A stretch of DNA of 64,000 bases. Origin: Phallus indusiatus. Taxonomy: Eukaryota; Basidiomycota; Agaricomycetes; Phallales; Phallaceae. A model generated the notes under the pieces. The model ran no database searches, had not been told where the DNA came from, and saw only the letters and a program-made list of their open reading frames with translations. Below are positions 1 to 9,616 of this stretch, in pieces. The position numbers and the translations under genes are program-made. The first letter of the stretch is position 1. Each line of letters begins with the position of its first letter. Where the stretch lies: positions 62,001 to 126,000 of the forward strand of contig JAQFWX010000076.1 in assembly GCA_027605045.1 (NCBI GenBank), given 5' to 3'.

Positions 1-339
1 AAAATACTAACTACTCACCTAGAGGGAGGGGATCCTAAGAGAACAAGCTTAGGGACCCTCACTCTAGGTACAGCTACTATATACATAAAACGACAACGCG
101 GCGTGCGGCCCTGGCACAGCTAAGTGCCAGGCGCCCAAGCCGAACCTAAGCGACGTGACGTCACGGGCATCACGCCGGGTATGAGCGCGTGACGCGCGCG
201 AGTAGAGAAAGTGAAATAGAGACAGAACAAGGAAGCGGAAAGTAAAAGTAAGACACGGAAATAATAAATGGAATAGAAAAGAAGTGATGCCGATAGTAAT
301 AATCAGGAAAATGAGAGACGGCGGTAGCGTACCCTGACA
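1..339 (+). repeat. Truncated solo LTR, family 2 (3' part)
   Basis: This is the 3' portion of an LTR that matches, base for base over most of its length, the outer LTR at 8088-8839. It ends in ACCCTGACA, as that copy does. The 5' end lies outside the window. The hairpin core at 17-69 (CCTAAG, an 8-nt loop, CTTAGG, flanked by CTAGAG and CTCTAG arms) is intact. At about 70-75 this copy reads straight through the sequence GTACAGCTACTATA, the site where another LTR has inserted in the 8 kb copy. No reading frame of note is present. Confidence 0.8.
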
Positions 340-1148
340 ATTCTCTCTCGGGCTCTTTTGACACAAAATATCATCACTTTTACGACCCCTTTACTGCCTT
401 TCACGATCTGCACAATTTAAGTCCCAAGAAGTCATTATATTCCTTTCTACTCACTACACGATCTATTTTACCTCACTATTTCACTGACACACTCACTCTG
501 GTTCCCTCTCCCATTCTCTCCTGATAGCGCACATCACTGATACTCTCAACGGAATTCATAATGACTAATGATCAACCAAACCTCGAATCAGCTGCAAAAG
601 CACATCCACATGAAAATAACGTTACTCTTGGTTGGTTGATAAATTTGGTATTTAACCCAATGATTCATTACACAATTGTCGTGAACCATCTTGAAACTTG
701 TCTCAATCTAGTATACAGGGTACAAATTCATGGCAGATGTTCCCAAGACATTCCAGCTGATATACATTTCCAACTCGATCCCGGAAATCTTCCCTACTCA
801 TCTCTTTTTCCTATTCTGACACATTCTGGCTTGTTTTATACTACATTTAAAATTTACAACAAGCAAATACAGAAGCATGAGACATGCCCAGTCAGCATCA
901 ATGCATGAGCCACAAGTGCTAAAATTTGTTGTTACTAGTCCACCTACAGGGTTTGGTGACCCCTTTCGGGTCTCTGGAGAGCCTTTGGAAAAAATATAAC
1001 AGCTGATCAATGTGCATGCAAGTTTAAGGTTGGAGTGCACTACAACTTTCCTGAAAACTGTTGATGTTGTATGAAACTAAACTAACAACCAGCGACTCTT
1101 TATTATTAGAATTGGTATAGAGATGATGTTATATTATCCTCAACAACA

Positions 1149-1231
1149 CTGGAGACAGATGGTGAATACTCTGTATATATTATTTCATGAATTATGAACA
1201 TACCTGGAGACAGATGGTGAATACTCTGTAT
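1149..1231. repeat. 28-bp direct repeat, two copies
   Basis: CTGGAGACAGATGGTGAATA followed by CTCTGTAT occurs at 1149-1176 and again at 1204-1231, with an AT-rich spacer between. It looks like a local duplication. No function is evident. Confidence 0.85.
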
Positions 1232-1402
1232 AAAGAGTATTCCCATCACTCCAGGCTTACCTATACCGCGTCTGGTGCCCATAGCGCTGGTATAATCTAA
1301 TCTACTTAGAGAGATGTACAGATCATATTCTAACAATATCTGCAGGTTTTGCAGGCTTTTTGTGCATTTTCTATGTGTTTTTGAAGGGTTTATCACGGGT
1401 AT

Positions 1403-1534
1403 ACCTGTACCTGTACCTACAGGTTTGATATTTTAAGCCAAAATTGAAACCAAACCTGAACAGGTTTTTTGACCTGTGGGTTTGTCAAAACCTTGTACCC
1501 TTACCTGTGGGTACAGGTACAGGTACCTGCAGGT
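1403..1534. repeat. ACCTGT/ACAGGT inverted repeat
   Basis: Repeated ACCTGT hexamers at 1403-1424 face repeated ACAGGT hexamers at 1511-1534, with further CCTG/CAGG pairs between. The stretch could fold into an imperfect hairpin. It may be the edge of a small mobile element, but no target duplication is seen. Confidence 0.6.
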
Positions 1535-1644
1535 AATATCTGTCATACCTGACACCTGTTGAGACCCTTAACTTGGAGTGCTATTGAGAAGTTAAGCAAA
1601 GGTACATGTTTGTTATTATAATGTTTGCATACTTACAGTGCACC

Positions 1645-1918
1645 TGTTAGGGCAACTCAGGGCACACACCTAGAGGAGGGAAAACCTAAGAGAACAAGCT
1701 TAGGTATTCCCCTCTAGGGAAAACACATAAGTACTGAATACGAGGTGCCCAACTGATCTCCATGGGATCCAAGGAGATACAGACAGAAATCGAAGGAAAT
1801 CGAAGAAATTGAAAAAATGGAAAAAAGTACGGGAAATGAAGGAAATCGTAATACGAAATGAAGCCAAAAGAGATCAAAGAAATTGAATAATTGGGCAAAG
1901 TGCTAGTGTACCATGACA
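1645..1918 (+). repeat. Solo LTR, family 1 (short variant)
   Basis: It begins TGTTAGGGCAACTCAGGGC and ends ACCATGACA, matching the 352-bp LTRs at 7527-7878 and 8218-8569. It is about 78 bp shorter because it lacks one of the two copies of the CCTAGAGGAGGGAAAACC half-arm and part of the A-rich tract. The core hairpin is kept. The flanks (GCACC and GTGCC) do not form a clean target duplication, so this copy is older or rearranged. Confidence 0.8.
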
Positions 1919-1948
1919 GTGCCCACATGAACAGATGCAATTACATGC

Positions 1949-3101
1949 TGTAATGATCCGAACTATATAGCTTTGTGTGTGTTGGCTATGAATGATCGGA
2001 CTACAACAAGATATTTGATTTGAGGTCGGTTAGTCTACCATGGAGTAGGTCCTGGTGCTGATTTCGGGTAGAGAGAGTGAATGAATGGGTGAAGGGGAAG
2101 TGGGGATGTATGCGCTGATATCGAACCAACACAAACAAACACCAAACAAATGCAACGACAAAAGGGGATCGTAAGCAATGTGAATGTGATGATGATATGA
2201 ACAGGGGTTGGCAAGTGAACTTGAAATGCGACTAAAAGAGAGAACCTGCAATCAATGATGACTGTATTCCTTGAGCGAGTTAGTGAAAGCGACAAAATAG
2301 AAATGAATTGCAAGTTTATACTCCGAGACCTCACTCAGAGTTAATCCAAAGATATAGATGTGAGCATAGAAATAGACGAGATACAAAACACAAGACTTGA
2401 ACTGACTTAAACTTGACTTGACTTGACTTAAACTGAAGACAACCTGTTCGGTAGATTGCTGCTGTTACAAGTATTTACATGCAGTATTTATACCCTTCAG
2501 AGTACATAGCAATGGTGAGACGATCACTCATCATTCACCGGAATAACAAACAAAAAGAAACAATAGAACCAAAAGAGAAATATGGATGATAGGGGGATCG
2601 TGAGAGAAAGAAGGGAGATACAATTACAACAAAAGGAAGAGATGTCATATCAACAGGAAGAACAATGACAGGAAAAACAAGAACAGAAAAACAAAAGAGA
2701 GATTGACCAGAAAGGAAGTAACTGACTCATAACACAGCCTTGCCATAATCAACACCTGGCACTTCCCACACTGCCTCTACCTTGAACCATACCATTATCT
2801 TATTCTTCCTACTGATCAGGTATCTGTTGATGGATCCATTGAGTTCTTAGAGTACCCTTGGCTTCTATCAAAAGGAAGGGATCACGATCTTGACCAATGA
2901 GTGCTATCCTTCCCTTCTTATTCTAATCTTCTGCATTGTCTAGGTATTGGGTTGAGTATCATAGGACGCATGCAATTTCGATTTCGATGTAGTTGAGGAG
3001 CATCAGGTATAAGCTCTTCAGGTTCTTCATATTCGGGCAAGGGAGCAGTGTGTTGATGTGGAGGGGGTTCGGAGAAGACATCAAAAGGGGCATCTAGGAA
3101 A
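1949..3101. mobile_element. Retroelement fragment, tandem copy A (putative LTR 1949-2548 plus internal part)
   Basis: This block repeats at 4490-5661 with roughly 85-90% identity by eye. Its first 600 bp begin TGTAATGATCC and end CCGGAATAACA, so it has the TG...CA form of an LTR; copy B gives 604 bp. The homology continues beyond this LTR into internal sequence up to CATCTAGGAAA at 3101, where a terminal-inverted-repeat element has taken over. Any coding sense is on the minus strand (see 5481-6872), so the LTR would be a 3' LTR. No reverse transcriptase is visible, and the family is not identified. Confidence 0.65.
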
Positions 3102-3906
3102 CACTGGAGACATTGTAGGGTTTAGCCACAAAAAGAATCCTAAGAAAATCATGGTTTGAGGCATAGGCTATTGATAATTTACCAATTGCAAAATCATATT
3201 ATAATTGATTCTCAGGTCAAGAGATTCTGGTTTGGAAAATTGTCAGTATACTGCTATAATTATCTTAGTTAAATTATGTAATAATTCTTTATCATATAAG
3301 CCTATGATCAATGTTATCCATTCAGTAAAATAATGAACAGAATGAAACTTATATTATCATCATCCATATTGAAGAATGTTCTAAAAATCTTTTTTATATT
3401 TATTGTGAAAATATATTTCTATTATAATAATTTTAAGCATGAGATTACACTGTGTAATATCAGAGTTTTTCTGAGAAAACCTTAATAATACAGGGATTCC
3501 TAGAAAATCTTAAGAAAACTCTAATGTCACATACTGTGATCTCAAGTTTTAATTACATAGAAACTCAGTATTTCTCACTCTCTCAAAATTATAATAAAAA
3601 ACTGGATTGACAAGTAATTATATTAACTTCATTATATAATTTTCTGCTATGGTTAATAATATATGTTTTACTTTGTATACTGTTTGATTGAATAGAAAAT
3701 GTTATTGATAGTGTTATATAAGTAAAAATTCTTACATGATTTAACTAAGATAAAAATAGCAACATACTCACAATTTTTCAAGTCAGAATCCCTTGATCTG
3801 AGTATTAGTTATAATATGATATTACAAGTTAGTGAATTGTCATATGCCTCGAAATATAATTTTCTTAGGATCCTTTATTTGGTCAAACCCTACAATGTCT
3901 CCAGTG
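3102..3906. mobile_element. Foldback/MITE-like element with ~170-bp inverted ends
   Basis: The left end, CACTGGAGACATTGTAGGGTT, is repeated in inverse orientation at the right end (...AACCCTACAATGTCTCCAGTG). The two arms, about 3102-3273 and 3732-3906, stay alignable for roughly 170 bp at about 80% identity. The interior is very AT-rich and encodes nothing. The terminal CACTG is reminiscent of CACTA-type ends, but no 3-bp target duplication is evident. It appears to be a non-autonomous DNA element. Confidence 0.75.
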
Positions 3907-4202
3907 ATTGTAAGGCACATACATTTTTAAATGTAAAAAAATTCATCCCAATAAAATTGGCATATCTTAGTCTGTGATGTATATTTTGACTTGATTTTTA
4001 CTGCATCTTGTCCAGAAAAAAATCATTACACTTGAATTTTGAAAACAACAATAAATACATGTACTTATTATAAAATAAAACTAGTTTTTTTTCTGAACAA
4101 GATGCAGTAAAAATCAAGTCAAAGTATACATTACAGACTAAGATATGCCAATTTTATTGGGATGAATTTTTTTTACATTCAAAAATGCATGTGCCTTACA
4201 AT
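3907..4202. mobile_element. 296-bp MITE with ~115-bp near-perfect terminal inverted repeats
   Basis: The arms at 3907-4022 and about 4086-4202 are inverse copies (ATTGTAAGGCACAT at each outer end) and differ at only a few bases. The 60-bp centre is AT-rich. It sits with no gap against the element at 3102-3906. It has no coding capacity, and no convincing target duplication was found on either side. Confidence 0.8.
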
Positions 4203-4440
4203 GCTATAACAAACATGATATGAATCTTGTAGGGCTGATTCTGGAGTTGAATAAACATGAGTGACTGTGAACCATCTCAATTCTTTCTCAATGTAAACTT
4301 CTTTTCCAAAAAAAGGGGTATACAATATCTGAACTTCTAGTTGATAGTTCGGGGAACCTTGTGCGAGTAGACTGGGAGTAATGTCTTTGGGTCGATCTCG
4401 AGAATAGGAGTGAGTGAATAATACGTGAATAGAACTAGTT
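4203..4440. mobile_element. Right remnant of retroelement copy A
   Basis: The sequence resumes homology to copy B at about 6436-6680, with the shared tract GATTCTGGAGTTGAATAAAC among others. About 785 bp present in copy B (roughly 5661-6440) is missing here and replaced by the two inverted-repeat elements. This places the insertion or rearrangement after the duplication. Confidence 0.65.
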
Positions 4441-4489
4441 GTCTTTAAGGATGCACACGATTCCGGATCCAGGTCAGCCGGATCTGGTG

Positions 4490-5661
4490 TAACGATCCGA
4501 TGTAAATAGCTAAATGTATCGGCTATAAATGATCGGACTACAATGAGATATTTGTTTCGAGGTCGGTTAGTCTACCATGGAGCAGGTCCTGGTGCTGATT
4601 TCGGTGAATAAGAGAAAGTGGGTGTGTGTGGATGATGGGAAGGGGGGGGATGTATGCGCTGATGCAAAACCAACACAGACAAACACTAACACCAACTGCA
4701 ACAATAAGGAGGGATCGTGTGCAAGAGTGCAAGTGAAATAATGAACTGATAGTCGACAATGAACTTGAAATGCGACTGAAATTGAGGACCTGCAATCAAT
4801 GATGACTGTTATCCTTATGCGAGTAAGTGATGCGATAAACTGAAAATAAAATCGCTAGTTTAGACTCCGAGACCTCACTCAGAGTATTCCAAAGATATAG
4901 ACATGAGCATAGAAATAGACGAGAGATGAAACACTAGACTTGAGCTTGACTTAAACTTGACTGAGACTGAACTTAACTGTGAGACAACCTGTTCGGTAGA
5001 TTGCTGCTGTTACAAGTATTTACATGCAGTATTTATACCTTACAGAATTCATAGCATTGGTGAGATGATCACTCATCATTCACCGGAATAACAAACAAAA
5101 GAAATAATAAGACCAAAAAGAGAAATGAGAGGATAGGAGAATCACGAGAGAAAGAAGGGAGATACAATTACAACAGAAGAAGAGATTTCATATCGACAGG
5201 TGAAACGGTGACGGGAAAATCAAGAACAGAAAACAAAGAACAAAAGAAACACAAAAGAGGGATCGACAGGAAAAGAAGGAACCGACTCATAACACAGCCT
5301 TGCCATAATCGACACCTGGCACTTCCCACGCTGCCTCTTCCTTGAACCATACCACCATCCTCTTATTCTTACTACTGATCAAGTATCTGTCGATGGATCC
5401 ATTGAGTTCTTAAGGTACCCTTGGCTTCTGTCAAAAAGAAGAGATCACAATCTTGATCGATGAGTACTATCCTTCCCTTCTTATTCTAATCTCCTGCGCT
5501 GGCTAGGTATTGGATTGACTATCATAGGACGCATGCGATTTCGATTTTGGCGAAGTTGAGGAGCATTAGGTATAAGCTCTTCAGGTTCTTCGTATTCGGG
5601 CAAGGGAGCAGTGGGTTGGTGTGGAGGGGGTTCGGAGAAGACATCAAAAGGGGCATCTAGG
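4490..5661. mobile_element. Retroelement fragment, tandem copy B (putative LTR 4490-5093)
   Basis: This is the second copy of the block at 1949-3101. The LTR-like part begins TGTAACGATCC and ends CCGGAATAACA. The copy continues without interruption into the internal region carrying the minus-strand frames at 5481-6872. An LTR-internal-LTR-internal order such as this commonly results from unequal recombination between LTRs. Confidence 0.65.
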
Positions 5662-6872
5662 AAAAGGACATAATTGTGGAACAGGGCAGTGCGATAGAAG
5701 ATAAGATGCCAGATTAAAATTCCAGGACGATGGGATACAAGGGCCCCAATCAGAGTATACGAAGCTTGCATGATAGGGATATGAATGCATTTGTTTACTT
5801 TGATGTCATCGGGCAGCTTCAGATCATCGTAAAAATACTGGAAGTCGAGCACGGGATTGTAGTGTCGTGGCCATGGATCACCTTCTACTTCTACTTCATC
5901 GCTTTCCAATTGATATTCGCGAACCACAGTTTGAAATTCTCCATGTAGTCTATATGGAGGAGGTGAATTAAGGTCAGGATAATAAGGAATAGGGATGATG
6001 GGGAGTGTGCGATAACCAATAGGTTGGATGGACATAATGGATAATGGGAGGTTAAGAGTTGAAAAAGAGAATTAAAGCTCCGAAACAGAAAGAATGTTTT
6101 TGATAAAATGAAAGGCGTGAGACTTCTCCAGAATCGTTATTCTTTTATTCTTTATTATTCTCCAAATTTTTCTAGATCAGGTTCGTTCCAGGAGGCCAGA
6201 ATAAACATGTCGAAGTGTGCGAAGGGTTTGCTGATATCGGGGAGATCGTATGGTCATTTCGGAGGAAGTAGGGGATTGAGGGGGTGAAGGATCATGAAAT
6301 AGAGGGTTTAGAGGTTCTTTAGGGATAGGATTGGGTGATCAATAAAATCCTAAGGCAGGTTGATGATTACATGCTATTAAGATCCATCGGCTGGGAACAT
6401 CCAGGACCATAATCATGTAATCCAATCCAACTTGTGCTGTTAACCAAACACGATATGAATCTTGTAAAGCTGATTCTGGAGTTGAATAAACATGAGTGAC
6501 TGTGAACCATCTTAATTCTTTCTCGATGTAAACTTCCTTTCTGAAAGCCAAAAAGGGGTGTACAATATCTGAACTTCTACACTTAGTGATAGTTCAAGGA
6601 ACCTTGTGCGAGTAGACTGGGAGTAATGTCTTTGGGTCGATCTTGAGAATAGGAGTGGGTGAATAATATGTGTATAAAGTTGTCTCAATATCCAGATCAT
6701 GAGTGCGAGGACTATCGTGAGAATAACGAAAGATTGGGGGTGAAACATCTTCTTCTGGGGAAGGTTCTCGAGAAATAGGAAAAGGAGAAGAGTGTTTGAA
6801 AGAAATGGAGGAAGAGAGTTGAAGATTGAACATTTTATTGTTTTGTTGATTTGGGTAAACTGGGGGTGTCAA
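5481..6872 (-). pseudogene. Unidentified retroelement-borne gene remnant (copy B)
   Basis: Three minus-strand frames line up in order. The first is at 6594-6872 (start with N/Q- and S/P-rich sequence). The second, 6339-6551, contains KEVYIEKELRWFTVTHVYS. The third is the 184-residue frame at 5481-6035, rich in proline and acidic residues and ending QRRRLE. Frame breaks separate them, and I cannot tell introns from decay. Part of the same sequence is repeated in copy A with the middle deleted. No gag zinc knuckle, protease, RT or integrase motif was recognised, so the product is unassigned. It could be a gag-like protein or an orphan gene captured by the repeat. Confidence 0.4.
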
Positions 6873-6935
6873 ATGAGCTGGAAGTGAGTTGTTCAGGAAG
6901 ATAGGATTTTGAATGTCCGCTTTTAGCTGAGCAAC

Positions 6936-7526
6936 CTAAATTACCAAAAAGGGAAGATTTTGGTGCGTGACAACGGGCAGTTCAGAGTGGCAACATTCTT
7001 GCTCAAGGGACTCACGAATCATAGGAGAGTGAAATATAGCTTTGGCTAAACCCTTAAGCTGAAAATAAAATAAGTTCATGTATGACATGCAGTGGATAAG
7101 AACATGCCTTCTCAATTGTAATTTGCCCTTGGCAAACATCATCAGCATGATCCTTGACTGCATCTTCAGCAAGCTCTTCAATAATGGCTTCATCTGCTGC
7201 CACTTTACCATTGTCTTCATCTTCACGTCGTGCCTTATCATCCTGATTCATCGTCAACATTGCCCAGGTCTTCCAATGTAGAGCATAGCTCAAGGTCTTC
7301 ATACACTTCAATGCTAGCTGCATTGTGTTTCTTTTTTGCAGTAAAAACAGATAGGATAGCCTAGTAAGATCAATTATACATACGAACAATGACACGAATA
7401 TATCCCAGACGCGTACCTTGACAACTAAATTGAGTACATGTGTGAAACAGTGCACGTGACAGAGAGCCTGCCCCAGTCCTCAATTTTGTCTTGCAAGGCC
7501 TCAATCAGAGTATCGTTGTTGCTTGC
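6936..7526 (-). pseudogene. hAT-family transposase, central fragment
   Basis: Read on the minus strand from 7526, the sequence gives ASNNDTLIEAL, then after a one-base frame break HVHCFTHVLNLVVK. A probable intron follows, then AILSVFTAKKK, an acidic stretch, and GLAKAIFHSPMIRESLEQ. Asn-rich ASNND, C-F-x-H-x-LNL and the later AKAI-x-x-SP segment are the ordered landmarks of hAT transposases before their RxDVxTRW motif. The N-terminal half and C-terminal dimerisation region are absent, and frame breaks are present, so this copy is dead. It abuts the LTR at 7527. Confidence 0.75.
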
Positions 7527-7878
7527 TGTTACGGTACACCAGCACCTTACCCGATTATTCGATCCTTTTGATTTCTTTTGATTTCATTTCGCACTTCGAT
7601 CTCCCTCATTTTCCGTATTTCACCGTTTCCATTATATTCATTGGTTTCTCGATTTCTCAATCTCTTCAATTTACTCCGATTTCTGTTTGTATCTCCTCAG
7701 ATCCCATGGGGATCAGTCGGGCGCCTCATATCCTGTACTTATATGCGTTTTCCCTAGAGGGGGATACCTAAGCTTGTTCTCTTAGGTTTTCCCTCCTCTA
7801 GGTGAGTAGTTAGTTGCTGCCCCACAATAGATCTTAGGTTTTCCCTCCTCTAGGTGTGTGCCCTGAGTCGCCCTAACA
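7527..7878 (-). repeat. Solo LTR, family 1, full length 352 bp, minus orientation
   Basis: On the minus strand it runs TGTTAGGGCGACTCAGGGC...CCGTAACA, the same 352-bp length as the LTR at 8218-8569. Both half-arms and the hairpin core are present. The flanking pentamers differ (CTTGC left, GCATC right), so no target duplication remains. The sequence to the right resembles the start of the coding region whose middle part lies to the left. Confidence 0.85.
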
Positions 7879-8060
7879 GCATCATCAGAGACCTCGAGTT
7901 CTGCTGCATCATCTGCCAGTCTCTTCTCAAGATCAGACAATGTGTCACGCGATTTAGATCGAACTTTAGTACTCGTGGGCTTGGTTTTGGCAGCTGCTTT
8001 TTCTTTATTTGCTTGTGTTTTAAGTCGTCTATGAGTCGAAGGTGCAGTTTTGGATCCCAT
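7879..8060 (-). pseudogene. N-terminal transposase-like fragment truncated by LTR
   Basis: A minus-strand frame starts at ATG 8060 (MGSKTAPSTHRR) and runs lysine/alanine-rich and then acidic to 7879, where the LTR at 7527-7878 cuts it. Such a charged N-terminus is common before the BED finger of fungal hAT transposases, and the piece on the other side of the LTR is a hAT fragment. That it is the 5' end of the same gene is inferred, not shown, because the intervening BED and catalytic segments are missing. Confidence 0.4.
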
Positions 8061-8087
8061 GGAAGAACTAGAAGACAAGAATGCAAC

Positions 8088-8839
8088 TGTTAGGGCTACT
8101 CAGCTCAGACTAGAGGGAGGGGATCCTAAGTACTATATTGGGCAATAACTATACTACTCACCTAGAGGGAGGGGATCCTAAGAGAACAAGCTTAGGGACC
8201 CTCACTCTAGGTACAGCTGTTAGGGCGACTCAGGGCACACACCTAGAGGAGGGAAAACCTAAGATCTATTGAGGGGCAGCGACTAACTACTCACCTAGAG
8301 GAGGGAAAACCTAAGAGAACAAGCTTAGGTATCCCCCTCTAGGGAAAACGCATATAAGTACAGGATACGAAGCGCTCGACTGATCCCCATGGGATCCGAG
8401 GAGATACAGACAGAAATCGAGGAAAATCGAAGAGATCGAAAAATCGAGAAAACGATGGAACTAATGGGAACGGCAAAGTACGGGAAACGAAGGAAATCGT
8501 AACACGAAATGAAACCGAAAGAAATCGAAGAAATCGAATAATCAGAAAAGGCGCTAGCGTACCGTGACAACAGCTACTATATACATAAAATGACGACGCG
8601 GCGTGCGGCCCTGACACAGCTAAGTGCCAGGCACCCAAGCCAAACCTAAGCGATGTGATGTCACAGGCATCACACCGGGTATGAGCACATGACACGCGCA
8701 AGTAGAGAAAGTGAAATAGAGACAGAACAAGGAAACAGAAAGTGAAAGTAAAACACGGAAATGGTAAATGAAATAGAAATGAAATGATGCCGATGATAAT
8801 AAATAGGAAAATGAGAGACGGTGGTAGCGTACCCTGACA
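8088..8839 (+). repeat. Solo LTR, family 2, 395 bp, interrupted by a nested LTR
   Basis: It begins TGTTAGGGCTACTCAG at 8088 and ends ACCCTGACA at 8839. Removing the insertion and one target copy leaves 395 bp that match 1-339. The flanking pentamers GCAAC (8083-8087) and GCGAC (8840-8844) are a target duplication with one change. It contains a half-arm and the full hairpin core (about 8155-8213). Confidence 0.85.
8218..8569 (+). repeat. Nested solo LTR, family 1, with intact 5-bp target duplication
   Basis: TGTTAGGGCGACTC...CCGTGACA spans 352 bp and is flanked on both sides by ACAGC (8213-8217 and 8570-8574). The unoccupied sequence, with a single ACAGC, is present in the related LTR at about 70-75. 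This proves the insertion boundaries. It is a solo LTR, meaning the internal region was lost by LTR-LTR recombination. Confidence 0.95.
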
Positions 8840-9616
8840 GCGACCCTCGCTTATAGGGTTACATAAGCTTTTTACTCTCGTCCAGTTTCAGACGTTCGCG
8901 AATTAGTACTAATGCAAAATATATCAAGTTATTGAAGTACATGACAATCATATAATCTACAATCCATGTCAATATAATCTAGATTAAAAGTTTACAACTG
9001 CCCATGAAAAAAGTGATGAGAAAAGTGATAATTTGAGAATACCGGTCAATACTCACAAAACCATAATCTTCCAACATCACAGCCTGCTAATAAATCATTC
9101 CCTCTCATATTCCCCCACCTCTAATCCATCCTGCACCTCGAAAATGATGAGTTTGTTTGCGCAGGAGTTGCATGCTGGCCTGTTTTCTGGCGAAGACGGA
9201 AAAGGATATTTTCTGGGAATAAAGTTAGCGCATATGCTAGAGAACATCGATAGGAAGCTACCGTTAAAGTTTTGGGCTGAAATCTTGAGAATTCGTTGAG
9301 ATATCGTGCGCGCAAGATCGAAGGCAAAATGGGTCTAGTATGTAAGCGCGCGCATTACATAAGTGAAAGCGCTGTAACTAAACACCCGAGCGTCTGAATC
9401 ATGTGACTATAAATGTCACTTATACCCCAAAATTCGGCTCCAAATTCTTCGTTAGGGAAAGCAATTTGGAAGGGTATAAATCCTGCTAAGTGGTCATACA
9501 AATATAATATAAAAGCGACATATAAAACACATAGATACTAAGAAGCTAACATCCACACGAACATTCAGTTTCAAAAATCCCTATTCCCCTCCGAGAGCAT
9601 AGGCTGGCACTAGTTC
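8840..9616. other. Intergenic, transposon edge to thiolase 3' end
   Basis: No gene is recognised. A frame around 9144-9299 has an ATG but no resemblance to anything known. A GC-alternating tract (GCGCGCGC near 9350) stands out in an AT-rich background. The right part probably holds the 3' UTR of the thiolase gene. Confidence 0.5.

Larger units (their letters stand above)
340..1644. other. No recognisable gene; low-complexity and short repeats
   Basis: No conserved protein is seen. One ATG-initiated frame (561-908, + strand, 115 codons) follows a CT-rich tract. Its product has no motif I recognise, and the frame may be a transposon remnant or chance. The stretch also holds the 28-bp direct repeat and the ACCTGT-rich inverted repeat listed separately. 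Confidence 0.5.

Noticed and set aside
561..908. 115-codon ATG frame after a CT-rich leader
   Set aside because: No motif, hydrophobic pattern or splice context supports a product, and it lies in a transposon island.
7854..8093. Plus-strand frame of 79 codons
   Set aside because: It is antisense to the transposase-like N-terminal fragment and runs through LTR sequence.
9300..9360. GC-alternating tract as a possible Z-DNA or origin element
   Set aside because: The inverted repeat is imperfect and short, with no supporting context.
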